A stretch of DNA of 64,000 nt from Smithella sp052139735 (GCA_052139735.1 JBKQWB010000051.1:43928-107927); one strand, 5' to 3'; counted from the first letter of the stretch, positions 8,883 to 17,273 are shown. Translations and numbers: made by a program. The notes: a model not told the origin generated them from the sequence alone.

Positions 8883-9683
8883 TCAGGAAAGATGATTTCC
8901 CAGCAGCAAACCTCCGTCGATCAATATTTCCGCTCCCGTGGTATAGCTTGCGGCGTCCGATGCCAGATAGAGCGCAGCGCCGGCTATTTCATCGGGATTG
9001 CCTATTCGACCGGAGGGCAAAGCTTTTTCTACCATTTCTTTTACTTTTTGAGCTTCTTCGGGCGGCAAGTGTCCCCAGTGAGAATTCATCATCTTTGTGC
9101 TGATTGGCCCCGGAGCGATAGTGTTTACCTGAATGTTAAAACGGAGAAGTTCACTGGCAAAGGCTTTTGTCAGCATTCTCACGCCGGCTTTGGAAATAGA
9201 ATAGATGCTTAAACCCGGTTCGGGATTGTACCCGTCCACGGAAGCGATATTGATTATTTTGCCCCCGCCCTGCTTGACCATAATATTGGCTGCGGCCTGA
9301 CTGACGAAGTAAGCACCTTTGAGATTTATATCCATGAGTTTATCCCAGAGGCGGTCGTCACATTCAAGGACCGAACCCATGGCGGGACTTGCGCCGGCGT
9401 TGTTGACCAAAATATCAATCCGTCCGTATTTTGCCACTACGGCATCGATCATTTTTTTAATTTCTTCTGTTTTGCCCAAATGAGCCGGAAGCGGAAAAGC
9501 TTCACCGCCGAGGGCTATGATTTCGCCAGCCGTCGCTTCCAGATCCTGCGCTTTGCGGCTGGTAACGACAACCTTGGCTCCGGCTTTTGCAAAAGCAAAT
9601 GCAATGGCCTGGCCGATACCGCGGCCGCCTCCGGTAATGACCGCCACTTTTCCTTTTAATGAAAATCGGGATATATCAAACAT
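8883..9683 (-). CDS. Short-chain dehydrogenase/reductase
   Basis: A 266-aa classical SDR. The N-terminal cofactor motif is TGGGRGIG, then NNAG (about residue 93), a Ser in INIASVDG, YSISK (catalytic Tyr and Lys, about residues 160-164), and PGPISTKM after the active site. It reduces or oxidises a hydroxyl/keto group with NAD(P)H, and a 3-hydroxyacyl-CoA or similar substrate is plausible from context. GGAGA precedes the ATG. It lies 125 nt after the AbfD paralogue and 27 nt before the isochorismatase-fold gene, all on the minus strand. Confidence 0.9.
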   Translation of the reverse strand: MFDISRFSLKGKVAVITGGGRGIGQAIAFAFAKAGAKVVVTSRKAQDLEATAGEIIALGGEAFPLPAHLGKTEEIKKMIDAVVAKYGRIDILVNNAGASPAMGSVLECDDRLWDKLMDINLKGAYFVSQAAANIMVKQGGGKIINIASVDGYNPEPGLSIYSISKAGVRMLTKAFASELLRFNIQVNTIAPGPISTKMMNSHWGHLPPEEAQKVKEMVEKALPSGRIGNPDEIAGAALYLASDAASYTTGAEILIDGGLLLGNHLS

Positions 9684-9808
9684 AGGAAGTCTCCTTTGTG
9701 TTTTCTATATTAGGTAAAAATGATTTGATGGAAAATTGCAACTTTTTTTTGAAAAGTTGGCATCGGATGTTAGCAGTTTTACCTGCAGACACCCGATGCA
9801 TGGGAAAA

Positions 9809-11311
9809 TTACTTTTTCACTGCCTTGGGCGCCAGCGCCTCACGGTCACCGCCGCTCATTCCAGCTATGTATTTCACCAGTTTTTTCCGGGACTCGATAT
9901 CGTACTGAGTCGTAATGGCAATTTGCTCCATGATGGGCGATCCGCCGCCGTGGTAATTGCCTATATTGTAAATGCCGCCAGTTGATGAACACATCTCGTC
10001 GCCAATGTATCGCCAGAACTGTGCCTGATCCTCCGCCGACATCTTCGGATTGCGTTTGGTGAATTTTAAAAGCGCTTCACCTATTGCCGGATTGGCAAAA
10101 TCCTTTTCATGCGGAAATGTAGCCGCAACACCGCCGGAGATATCACAAAGAATCTCGGCTTCGCGATAGACCGCCTCGCCGGAGAGACACCGGCCGACAT
10201 TACAGTATATCGAATGGGGAATATAGGAACCGGGACCAAAAGGAACAAAACCCATGCCCGGAATATAAACTTCCGGTTTGGCCAGATCGGATGCCGTATA
10301 GCCCGCGGCATAACCCAGTTCGGTGGTCATGATGAGCTCAGCCAGTTTCTCGCGGACGTGCGATTCTTTATGGACGTTGTTGCATTCGGCAGCCAGTGCG
10401 GCTTTCCCCAGCAGAATATCACCGATGGCCGGTTTGCAGCCGGAGTATGAATGGCGATGGAACAAGGCAAACAGCAGGGCTAATATGCCACCGTGCATAT
10501 GCTCGCCTGCCAGGAATACTCTCTCCCACGGCACGAAACAGTTTTCAAAAATCAGATACGAGTCGGTAAGTCCGGGGGTAAAACCGCGTTTGTAATGATC
10601 GCGTTGACGGTAGTTATGAATGGTCACAACTTGTTTCATTCCATCCCAGTCTCCGGGAACGGCAAAAGCCACGGCGTAGTCTTTGTCTTCCGGCCTGAGT
10701 GCGCGGGTAGGTATAACAAGGATCTCATCAGATACAGACGCTTCGGAAATGTGCACCTTGCAGCCTTCCACAATGATACCGTCCTTGGTTCTCTCCTTGA
10801 TATACACATAAGAACCGGGATTGGGCTGCTCGGCAGGGCGCAGCATTCTGTCGCCCTTGGTGTCTGTCTGAGCGGATGCGGCGATCATGTCTTCCTTCTG
10901 GAAACGGGTCAGCCATTTCTTGAAGTTTTCGTGATAATTGGTCTCGCCCTTTTTTATTTTATCCGCTTCATACGAGACATTGTAAATGGCGTTTGTGGCA
11001 TCTATGCCCATGCATCGCTGGATGCAGCCACCGACTTTCTGGCACAGCATACGCGTCATATCCTGCTTACAGTGCAGGTCTTCCTTGCTCTGGTGAATAT
11101 GAGTAAAACGGTTAATCTTCTCTCCGGTAAGGTGAGATGTGGCAGTCATCAGACGTTCATTTTCGGGTTTGGCCGCTTCATCATACGTCGTGCCCATAAC
11201 ATTGATACAGTTGCTTTGCAGCTCGTCCGTCCGATCGATCAGATTACCATCATAATAGATGTTACGTTTCATTTTCGATAGGGCGTTTATAAAATCTTGT
11301 TTTGTTCTCAT
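9809..11311 (-). CDS. 4-hydroxybutyryl-CoA dehydratase-like flavoprotein (AbfD paralogue)
   Basis: A 500-aa member of the 4-hydroxyphenylacetate 3-hydroxylase/AbfD family. All four positions that bind the [4Fe-4S] cluster in clostridial AbfD are kept: Cys96 and Cys100 (GGCIQRC), His285 and Cys292 (FHRHSYSGC). LTGEKINRF and DTKGDR are family landmarks. It is clearly diverged from the second copy at 15.6-17.1 kb: the middle and C-terminal thirds differ and AKAHQTG is replaced by CKVHISE. It therefore probably dehydrates or isomerises a different hydroxyacyl-CoA. Cofactors are expected to be FAD plus the cluster, oxygen-sensitive. It lies 29 nt downstream of a tetR gene and is probably controlled by the palindrome at 12.1 kb. 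Confidence 0.82.
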   Translation of the reverse strand: MRTKQDFINALSKMKRNIYYDGNLIDRTDELQSNCINVMGTTYDEAAKPENERLMTATSHLTGEKINRFTHIHQSKEDLHCKQDMTRMLCQKVGGCIQRCMGIDATNAIYNVSYEADKIKKGETNYHENFKKWLTRFQKEDMIAASAQTDTKGDRMLRPAEQPNPGSYVYIKERTKDGIIVEGCKVHISEASVSDEILVIPTRALRPEDKDYAVAFAVPGDWDGMKQVVTIHNYRQRDHYKRGFTPGLTDSYLIFENCFVPWERVFLAGEHMHGGILALLFALFHRHSYSGCKPAIGDILLGKAALAAECNNVHKESHVREKLAELIMTTELGYAAGYTASDLAKPEVYIPGMGFVPFGPGSYIPHSIYCNVGRCLSGEAVYREAEILCDISGGVAATFPHEKDFANPAIGEALLKFTKRNPKMSAEDQAQFWRYIGDEMCSSTGGIYNIGNYHGGGSPIMEQIAITTQYDIESRKKLVKYIAGMSGGDREALAPKAVKK

Positions 11312-11340
11312 TTTAATACCCCTTTTAAAAAAGTTTTAGG

Positions 11341-12054
11341 TTATTTGGTTTTATCTTTTGAGGATGTTCCTCCATCTTTTTTCTTCATAATATTTTCCAA
11401 AACACTGGCATCTTCCAGTTTCAGGTAAAATGTCGGGCATGACTCTTCTTTCTTTGCGCGGATGCCGTCAAAAACAATTTCAATTAAAGGATCGAGCATA
11501 TCCGCGATGCTTGGCTTTCGTTTAGGCATTCCCTGCATATGCCAATGAATGAATAAGTGTTCGACAGTGCCCATAAACATGGAGCGAATCAAATAAGGAT
11601 TGGAATCCTTTTTGAAAGTTCCGTTGGCTATTCCCTCCTTGATGCAATCCAAAAAATTATGAGATGACCGCCGTATAGCAGCATGTGCAGGTGTATGGCG
11701 AAATCTCTTATTGGACATTAACTGCAGCAAAACCAGCGCCGAGTAGTTGGGATTGGATTGATAAAGCTGGACATAGAAAAGCAGAATAGCTCTGATTTTC
11801 CCTTCCACTCCTTTGATATATGGTATGACTTTTGATGATTCTTCAAGAGTCTCATTAGATACTTTTTCGGGAATGGCGAAGAGAAGGTCTTCTTTTGTGC
11901 CGAAATATTCGTATATTGTGGCTTCTGAAACCCCGGCTGCTTTACTGATTTCGGTAATCGTCGTGTTCTGGAAGCCCTTTTCGGCAAAGATGCGCAAGGC
12001 AGCATCCATAATACGGTCTTTTCTGGTTTTAGGGCGACTCTTATCCATCATCAT
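11341..12054 (-). CDS. TetR family repressor of the AbfD-paralogue operon
   Basis: A 237-aa TetR protein. The helix-turn-helix is RIMDAALRIFAEKGFQNTTI then EISKAAGVSEATIYEYF, followed by a helical ligand domain and a 25-aa Lys-rich tail. GGAGG precedes a run of three ATGs, and the first is taken. It is the first gene of the probable operon with the AbfD paralogue. A consensus promoter and a perfect 31-bp palindrome lie immediately upstream, so autoregulation is likely. The ligand may be an acyl-CoA, as for several TetR regulators of acyl-CoA genes, but that is inference. Confidence 0.9.
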   Translation of the reverse strand: MMMDKSRPKTRKDRIMDAALRIFAEKGFQNTTITEISKAAGVSEATIYEYFGTKEDLLFAIPEKVSNETLEESSKVIPYIKGVEGKIRAILLFYVQLYQSNPNYSALVLLQLMSNKRFRHTPAHAAIRRSSHNFLDCIKEGIANGTFKKDSNPYLIRSMFMGTVEHLFIHWHMQGMPKRKPSIADMLDPLIEIVFDGIRAKKEESCPTFYLKLEDASVLENIMKKKDGGTSSKDKTK

Positions 12055-12076
12055 ATCCTCCGCCGATGATGATTTT

Positions 12077-12105
12077 AAGATACATCATCATAGTCGTACT
12101 GTCAA
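12077..12105 (-). promoter_or_regulatory. Consensus promoter of the tetR-AbfD paralogue operon
   Basis: Read on the minus strand: TTGACA (12105-12100), a 17-nt spacer, then TATCTT (12082-12077). The spacer contains CGACTATGATG, a copy of the half-site found in the palindrome just upstream. Confidence 0.75.
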
Positions 12106-12111
12106 GTATTA

Positions 12112-12142
12112 TTTTATTTCATAGTCTGACTATGAAATAAAA
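12112..12142. promoter_or_regulatory. 31-bp perfect palindrome, probable TetR operator
   Basis: Two 15-nt arms (TTTTATTTCATAGTC and GACTATGAAATAAAA) around a single central T. The half-site GACTATGA recurs in the promoter spacer next door. Size, symmetry and location beside a tetR promoter fit an operator for the divergent or self promoter. It has no adjoining T-run, so it is not read as a terminator. Confidence 0.75.
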
Positions 12143-12581
12143 ATACAATTTGAAGTACAACAAAGCGTAAATAGTTTGTAAAAATGGTAGCAATCGTAAT
12201 AATACCTAAGAGTATTATATAATTATAAGACTAAATCCGTATTAGGTCAAAACCAGAGGGGTAATTTCAAAAGAGAGGCTTGTTGCTTTCTAATACTTGC
12301 TTTGAGGTTCATGCCACTGATTTATTTAATAAATTTCTCCTGTAATAATTCAGCATTTTTCTGTTTTGCGAAGCAGTCAATATCATTCAATCTTCCGAAT
12401 TTCTAACATTGCAATTGGGAATAATAGATAAAATTGGACTTGCCATATGACGTTTTATGAAATAGATTATATATGTTATACAAACTAATAAAATTTAAGT
12501 TAGGCATTCAACAAATCTTCTTCACTTTGTCATTAGCAAATAGACTAAGTGTTAATAAGCGGGATAAGCGTTTGATTTAAT
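12143..12581. other. AT-rich intergenic region before the Sel1-repeat gene
   Basis: A gap of about 440 nt between the divergent tetR and Sel1 genes, strongly AT-rich. No credible ORF, RNA gene or clear promoter was recognised beyond the palindrome at its left edge. The Sel1 gene itself has only a weak ribosome binding site. Confidence 0.4.
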
Positions 12582-14915
12582 ATGAGTAAAAAAGAAGATA
12601 AACTATACAGGAAGTTAGCAGATGCAAGTGATGCTTCTGCTCAAAACCTGCTGGGCATGATGTACCAGCAGGGTAAAGGTGTTCCTCAAGACGATGCTGA
12701 AGCCATAAAATGGTATCTCAAGGCTGCCGGGCAGGGTCATGCTGATGCCCAGAATAACCTGGGCATGATGTACCAGCATGGTAAAGGCGTTCCTCAAGAC
12801 GATGCCCAAGCCGTTAAATGGTATCTCCAAGCTGCCGAACAGGGTCATGAGGATGCCCAGAATGAACTGGGCATGATGTACCAGCAAGGCATTGGTGTTC
12901 CTCAGGACGATGTCGAGGCTGCAAAATGGTATCTCAGGGCTGCCGGGCAGGGTCATGCTGATGCCCAGAATGAACTTGGCATGATGTATCAATATGGTAA
13001 AGGCGTTGAGCAGAACTATGCTGAAGCCATAAAATGGTATCTTCAGGCTGCCGGGCAGGGTCATGTTGATGCTCAGAATAAACTGGGTATGATGTATCAG
13101 AATGGTAAAGGCGTTGTGCAGAACGATGCTGAAGCCGCAAAATGGTATCTCAAGGCTGCCAGGCAGGGTCATGCTGATGCCCAAAATGAACTGGGGACGA
13201 TGTACCAGAATGGTAAAGGTGTTGTGCAAGACAAAACCCAAGCCATAAAGTGGTATCTTCAGGCTGCCGGGCAGGATCATTCTGACGCCCAGAATAATCT
13301 GGGTATGATGTACCAGCATGGTAAAGGCATTGAGCAGAACTATGCCGAAGCCATGATATGGTATCTCAAGGCTGCTGCGCAAGGTAATGCTGCTGCCCGG
13401 AATAACCTTGGCATGATGTACCAGCATGGGAAAGGCGTTCCGCAAGACAGAACTGAAGCCATAAAATGGTATCTCAAAGCTGCCCAAGAGGGTGATGCTG
13501 ATGCCCAGAATAACCTGGGTAAGATGTACCAGGATGGTGAAGGTGTACCGCAAGACGATGCTCAAGCCATGAATTGGTATCTCAAGGCTGCCGGGCAGGG
13601 CAATGCTGATGCCCAGAATAGTCTTGGCATGATGTATCAGGCTGAGGCCGTAAAATGGTATGTCAAGGCTGCTGAACAGGGTCATGATGAAGCCAAGTTC
13701 AATTTGAGTTTGATGTACGATATTCCTTTGAATAAAACAGGGGCTATCATTAACGATTCAGAAGAAGGTAAAAAAGATGTTGCACAAGACAAGGCAGAGG
13801 CCCTCAGCGAGGCTATAGAACAAGAGAATACAGATGAACAGCTGGCATTAGATGAAAGCAAAAATATACCGCAAGAGAATGTAGAGACTGCCAGCGAAAT
13901 TGAAGAACAAGGGGATGCTAATAAACAGCTCGATGCTAATTTGGCATTAGATGAAAGCAAAAGTATACCGCAAGAGAATGTAGAGACTGCCAGTGAAATT
14001 GAAGAACAAGGGGATGTAAGTAAACAACTCGATGTTGATTTGGCATTAGATGAAAGCAAAAATATACCGCAAGACAATGTAGAGACCACCAGCGAAATTG
14101 AAGAACAATGGATTACAGATAAGCAGACCAGTGATGGTTTGGCATTAGATGAAAGCAAAAATATACCGCTAGAGAATATAGAAGAGGCTGCCGGCGAAGT
14201 TGAGGAACACGGGATTGCAGTTGAACAGCCCGGTACTTGTTTGATATTAGAAAAAGATAAAGATGTTGAGGAAGAAGATGCAGAGACTATTATCAAAGCC
14301 GCCGGGAAAGGAATTGCTGCTGCCCAGAATAAGTTGGGTATGATGTATCAAGGGGGTAAGGACACGTCAGGCAGATCAATGCTGGTTGGGCAAAGCAATG
14401 CTGCGGCAATTAAATGGTATCTAAAGGCCGCCGCGCAGGGTGATGCAGATGCCAGGGATAATCTAAACACAATGTACGAAACTGGTGGCGGTGTTTTGCA
14501 GACCAACGCAGAGACCATCAAATGGTGTCGCAAGGCTGCTGAACAAGGAATCGCATCCGCACAGTTTTATTTGGGTTTGGCATATGAAGAAGGTACAGGT
14601 GTTGAACAAGACAATGCGGCGGCAACCAAGTGGTATTTCAAGGCTGGTGAACAGGGTCATGCTGAAGCCCAGTATCATCTGGGACTGATGTATAGTCAAG
14701 GATTACAGGACTATGCCGAGGCTGCAAGGTGGTTTTTAAAAGCTGCTGAGAAAGGGATTGCAGATGCACAGTTCAATATTGGTATAATATTAGAAGAAGG
14801 TAGAGGCGTTAAACGGGATTCTTATTCGGCTGAGGTTTGGTATAGTGAGGCAGCTGCGCAAGGGCACGAGGGGGCGCAGTCAAGACTCAATAAGATGAAA
14901 AATAAAGAACAGTAG
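12582..14915 (+). CDS. Large Sel1-repeat (SLR/TPR-like) protein with acidic repeat insert
   Basis: A 777-aa scaffold-type protein. About eleven 36-aa Sel1 repeats (consensus A-(x)-NLGMMYQxGKGVPQDxAEAxKWYLKAAxQG) fill roughly residues 15-390. A second block of about six or seven repeats fills about 570-775. Between them lies an acidic non-Sel1 segment built from four to five tandem copies of a 33-aa unit starting LALDESKNIPQENVE. There is no signal peptide or membrane segment, so it is cytoplasmic unless exported by another route. Sel1 proteins assemble complexes or sense stress; the partner here is unknown. It stands alone between the two AbfD loci. The very regular DNA repeats suggest recent internal expansion. 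Confidence 0.88.
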   Translation: MSKKEDKLYRKLADASDASAQNLLGMMYQQGKGVPQDDAEAIKWYLKAAGQGHADAQNNLGMMYQHGKGVPQDDAQAVKWYLQAAEQGHEDAQNELGMMYQQGIGVPQDDVEAAKWYLRAAGQGHADAQNELGMMYQYGKGVEQNYAEAIKWYLQAAGQGHVDAQNKLGMMYQNGKGVVQNDAEAAKWYLKAARQGHADAQNELGTMYQNGKGVVQDKTQAIKWYLQAAGQDHSDAQNNLGMMYQHGKGIEQNYAEAMIWYLKAAAQGNAAARNNLGMMYQHGKGVPQDRTEAIKWYLKAAQEGDADAQNNLGKMYQDGEGVPQDDAQAMNWYLKAAGQGNADAQNSLGMMYQAEAVKWYVKAAEQGHDEAKFNLSLMYDIPLNKTGAIINDSEEGKKDVAQDKAEALSEAIEQENTDEQLALDESKNIPQENVETASEIEEQGDANKQLDANLALDESKSIPQENVETASEIEEQGDVSKQLDVDLALDESKNIPQDNVETTSEIEEQWITDKQTSDGLALDESKNIPLENIEEAAGEVEEHGIAVEQPGTCLILEKDKDVEEEDAETIIKAAGKGIAAAQNKLGMMYQGGKDTSGRSMLVGQSNAAAIKWYLKAAAQGDADARDNLNTMYETGGGVLQTNAETIKWCRKAAEQGIASAQFYLGLAYEEGTGVEQDNAAATKWYFKAGEQGHAEAQYHLGLMYSQGLQDYAEAARWFLKAAEKGIADAQFNIGIILEEGRGVKRDSYSAEVWYSEAAAQGHEGAQSRLNKMKNKEQ
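13842..14280 (+). repeat. Tandem 99-bp coding repeats inside the Sel1 gene
   Basis: Copies start at 13842, 13941, 14040, 14139 and 14241, giving periods of 99, 99, 99 and 102 bp. Each encodes LALDESKxIPxENVE followed by an acidic EIEEQ segment; the fifth copy is degenerate (LILEKDKDVEEED). The first three are nearly identical at the DNA level. Confidence 0.9.
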
Positions 14916-15073
14916 CGGATAAACTTAAACAGACACTTCTTTCTGAATAAAACAAGTCATCATATCCATCGAGTACGCTCGCATCAATCGTAAATAATAA
15001 AAAAGTAAAAAACTCCATCGTAACATATGGCGCCAATCGGTTGCGCAGGAAGAAAATTTTACAATGGGGAGAT

Positions 15074-15373
15074 TTATTGCCTGAGTTTGGCAAAGACAAT
15101 ATTAGCCAATTCTTTTTCCGGAACATTATTATGATCAACGGAATGACCGGCAACTAAAATCCATTTGACGGCGGAATTTTTAAAATCAGGTTTATTTGCA
15201 CAGGCTGTCAAACAGCCGCAAACGAGAATGCCGATGTCCCATTGTTCTTTCGTTTGGCCATCTGACAGAATGAATTCCGGTGAAACTAATTTTTTGATTT
15301 CCTGAACCAGTTTTGCTCTGTCAATAATTGGATTACAGCCGCCGCAATATTTTACACAGATACTAATTTGCAT
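15074..15373 (-). CDS. Small cysteine-rich protein with CGGC motif
   Basis: A 99-aa protein not assigned to a named family. MQISICVKYCGGCNPIIDR at the N-terminus and ILVCGCLTACANKP at about residues 50-63 place five or six Cys in two clusters, suggesting metal, Fe-S or thiol chemistry. The ATG at 15373 is chosen because AAGGTGG lies 7 nt upstream; an in-frame GTG at 15385 has none. The Shine-Dalgarno is part of a hairpin (15384-15412). It lies 240 nt downstream of abfD on the same strand, separated by a repeat element. Co-transcription with abfD is possible. Confidence 0.6.
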   Translation of the reverse strand: MQISICVKYCGGCNPIIDRAKLVQEIKKLVSPEFILSDGQTKEQWDIGILVCGCLTACANKPDFKNSAVKWILVAGHSVDHNNVPEKELANIVFAKLRQ

Positions 15374-15383
15374 GTAAGTTACC

Positions 15384-15412
15384 ACCTTACAGACGGTGAT
15401 TACCGGTAAGGT
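15384..15412 (-). promoter_or_regulatory. Leader hairpin enclosing the ribosome binding site
   Basis: On the minus strand ACCTTAC and CGGT pair with ACCG and GTAAGGT. The last arm contains the AAGG of the Shine-Dalgarno of the CGGC-protein gene. The stem could restrain translation. It may simply be an RNA hairpin without regulatory use. Confidence 0.45.
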
Positions 15413-15442
15413 CTATTATTGATTTATTATGCGCTCCCCTGC

Positions 15443-15560
15443 GGGATGCGCTTCCGGTCAATCGTCTACCTTTGTTGGCTGTGTCGTCTGCTTCCTCGAC
15501 GAATTGTCAATTCGCCTCCGGAGCCTCCTCTTGCCGTCTCACTATGCTTCTGACTGCAAA
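15443..15560 (-). repeat. Hairpin-bearing intergenic repeat, copy 3
   Basis: The reverse complement reads GAGGAGG, a CGAATT-gac-AATTCG hairpin, then GAGGAAGC-GACGACAC-GCCAACAAAGGTAG. It matches the copy at 1-75 with paired changes in the hairpin arms. A second stem follows towards the gene (GCGCATCCC-gcag-GGGAGCGC). It lies in the spacer between abfD and the CGGC-protein gene. Confidence 0.55.
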
Positions 15561-15610
15561 TTGGTATAATTAAATAATACACCGCGTCGACCTTATAGTT
15601 TTTAACAATA

Positions 15611-17062
15611 CTAATCTTTAATTCCGGCGATTTCTTTAGCCAGTTTCTTCTTCTGTTCCAGATTACCCTGACGGGAAATCATAATTCGCTGAGCCTGAGG
15701 AGATCCTGCGCCATGCATGGATTCCGTGCGATAACCGACAGCTGCCGTGCCAAGAGTAATATTTTCCACCAGTCTTAAAATGCGGCAGCGGTTCTCCGTG
15801 GGCACCGAAGCAATTCCCTTAAAATATTTTTCAACTAATTTGCCGATTTCCGGATGACGCAAATCCTTTTCCGAGGCCATGGTAACCATTGCTCCTCCGG
15901 CAATATCTTCCGCCAGCCTGGCGATCTCATAAGGAAATCTTGTAACATTTTGCTTGCAGACATTGGCCAGCAGTAAATCAATCAGGTAAGTGCCGGAATC
16001 TGTTTTATGCCCCTGCGCCGAACAGGCGATTCCGCAGGAGAAAAGCGTTTCATTGAGATGTATCATTTCAATCAGTTTGTCTTTTACGTGGGAAGCTTTG
16101 GATGCGCCGTTGTAATCAGCGGCCAGAGCCGCCGCGCCGATAAGCACGTCGCCGACGCCGACTTTGCAGCCGCCATAACTCTGACGGTGATAACCGGCAA
16201 AACGTTCTACCAGAGCTCCGCTGAATTCGTATTCCCCGCACATAAACACATTTTCCCAGGGAACGAATAAATTGTCAAAAACCATCAACGCCTCATGGCC
16301 GCCGAATTGCCTGTTGCCGACATCTATTTCGCAGCCTTCCAGTTTCCGCGTGTCGCAGGATTGTCTTCCGTAGATATAGGAAATACCCTCCGCGTCGGCA
16401 GGCGCGACAAAAGAAACCGCGTAATCGGCGTCTTCTTTGGACATGGCAATTGTCGGCATGACTAAAATCCAGTGCGAATTGATTGCGCCTGTCTGATGCG
16501 CTTTGGCGCCGCGCACGATAATGCCGTCTTTTCTTTTTTCCACAACATGCGTGTAAAGGTCCGGATCTTCCTGCTTACCGGGAGAAAGTCCTCGATCGCC
16601 TTTGGGATCAGTCATAGCGCCGTCAACAACAAGATCTTCTTCCTGGATCATTTTAAGAAACTTGACGAACCTTTCATGATATTTAGTGCCGAGTTTCTTA
16701 TCCATCTCAAAAGTTACGCTGTCTACGGCATTTATGGCATCCATTCCGACGCATCTTTGAAAACAGGCACCGGTTTTTTGTCCCAGCAAGCGCTGCATTT
16801 TTACTTTTTTTACCAGATCTTCAGTGCTTTGATGCAAGTGGCAAAAACGGTTTATCTTTTCTCCCGTCAGATGGGATTTTGCAGTCATTAGATCTTCATG
16901 TTGGGGATCTTGAGCTAACGAGTAAGTCATTTTTACGGAATTCATGGATGGTCTGATTATCGGATTATCTACCGGATTTTTCACCAATTCACCCAGTAAA
17001 TAGACTTTAAAATTCATTTTACGCAGGCTTTCCTCATATTGTTGGGCTGTTTTTAAGGCCAT
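15611..17062 (-). CDS. abfD: 4-hydroxybutyryl-CoA dehydratase / vinylacetyl-CoA isomerase
   Basis: A 483-aa protein that follows clostridial AbfD closely along its whole length: the remembered sequence matches at LLGQKTGACFQRC, DGAMTDPKGDRGL, GAKAHQTGAINSH and FAGYHRQSYGGCKVGVGD. Cluster ligands Cys100, Cys104, His292 and Cys299 are present. AbfD converts 4-hydroxybutyryl-CoA to crotonyl-CoA (and vinylacetyl-CoA to crotonyl-CoA) using FAD and a [4Fe-4S] cluster, in the cytoplasm and without oxygen. AAGGAGG precedes the ATG. A crotonase gene is divergent from it. Together with the aldehyde dehydrogenase at 4.1 kb this would fit 4-hydroxybutyrate or succinate semialdehyde metabolism, though no CoA transferase is seen here. 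Confidence 0.93.
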   Translation of the reverse strand: MALKTAQQYEESLRKMNFKVYLLGELVKNPVDNPIIRPSMNSVKMTYSLAQDPQHEDLMTAKSHLTGEKINRFCHLHQSTEDLVKKVKMQRLLGQKTGACFQRCVGMDAINAVDSVTFEMDKKLGTKYHERFVKFLKMIQEEDLVVDGAMTDPKGDRGLSPGKQEDPDLYTHVVEKRKDGIIVRGAKAHQTGAINSHWILVMPTIAMSKEDADYAVSFVAPADAEGISYIYGRQSCDTRKLEGCEIDVGNRQFGGHEALMVFDNLFVPWENVFMCGEYEFSGALVERFAGYHRQSYGGCKVGVGDVLIGAAALAADYNGASKASHVKDKLIEMIHLNETLFSCGIACSAQGHKTDSGTYLIDLLLANVCKQNVTRFPYEIARLAEDIAGGAMVTMASEKDLRHPEIGKLVEKYFKGIASVPTENRCRILRLVENITLGTAAVGYRTESMHGAGSPQAQRIMISRQGNLEQKKKLAKEIAGIKD

Positions 17063-17225
17063 TTTTTATACCTCCTTCAATCTTTAACCTGTTTGAATCT
17101 TCCATCATATTCGTGAGTTGAAATTTTATATTACAAATAATTGCAAGTTAACTTTCTGGAGAGTTACATTACATTAAACTAATACTTTGTTAAGTAAATA
17201 TCAAGGCCGGATGATTATTATATTC

Positions 17226-17254
17226 TTGACATACAGGATTGGACTTCTTATACT
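17226..17254 (+). promoter_or_regulatory. Consensus promoter of the crotonase operon
   Basis: TTGACA (17226-17231), a 17-nt spacer, then TATACT (17249-17254). It also shares CAGGA after the -35 and CC after the -10 with the promoter at 19363-19391. It lies in the 313-nt divergent spacer before the crotonase gene. Confidence 0.75.
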
Positions 17255-17273
17255 CCATCAACTTATTTGAACT

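Noticed and set aside
10493..11281. 262-codon plus-strand frame opposite the AbfD paralogue
   Set aside because: Opposite strand of a strongly supported enzyme gene; no start signal or family match.
12112..12142. Reading the 31-bp palindrome as a terminator
   Set aside because: It is upstream of the divergent tetR start, low in GC, and has no T-run; an operator fits better.
12615..13685. Long open frame (356 codons) on the minus strand opposite the Sel1 gene
   Set aside because: It is the antisense of a periodic Sel1-repeat gene; the periodicity keeps the opposite frame open. It has no ribosome binding site and low-complexity composition.
13842..14280. CRISPR-like regular repeats
   Set aside because: The 99-bp periodic repeats are coding, have no spacers of constant length with variable sequence, and no cas genes are present.
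13682..14296. Ser-rich 204-codon minus-strand frame
   Set aside because: A mirror of the acidic 99-bp repeats in the Sel1 gene; no independent coding evidence.
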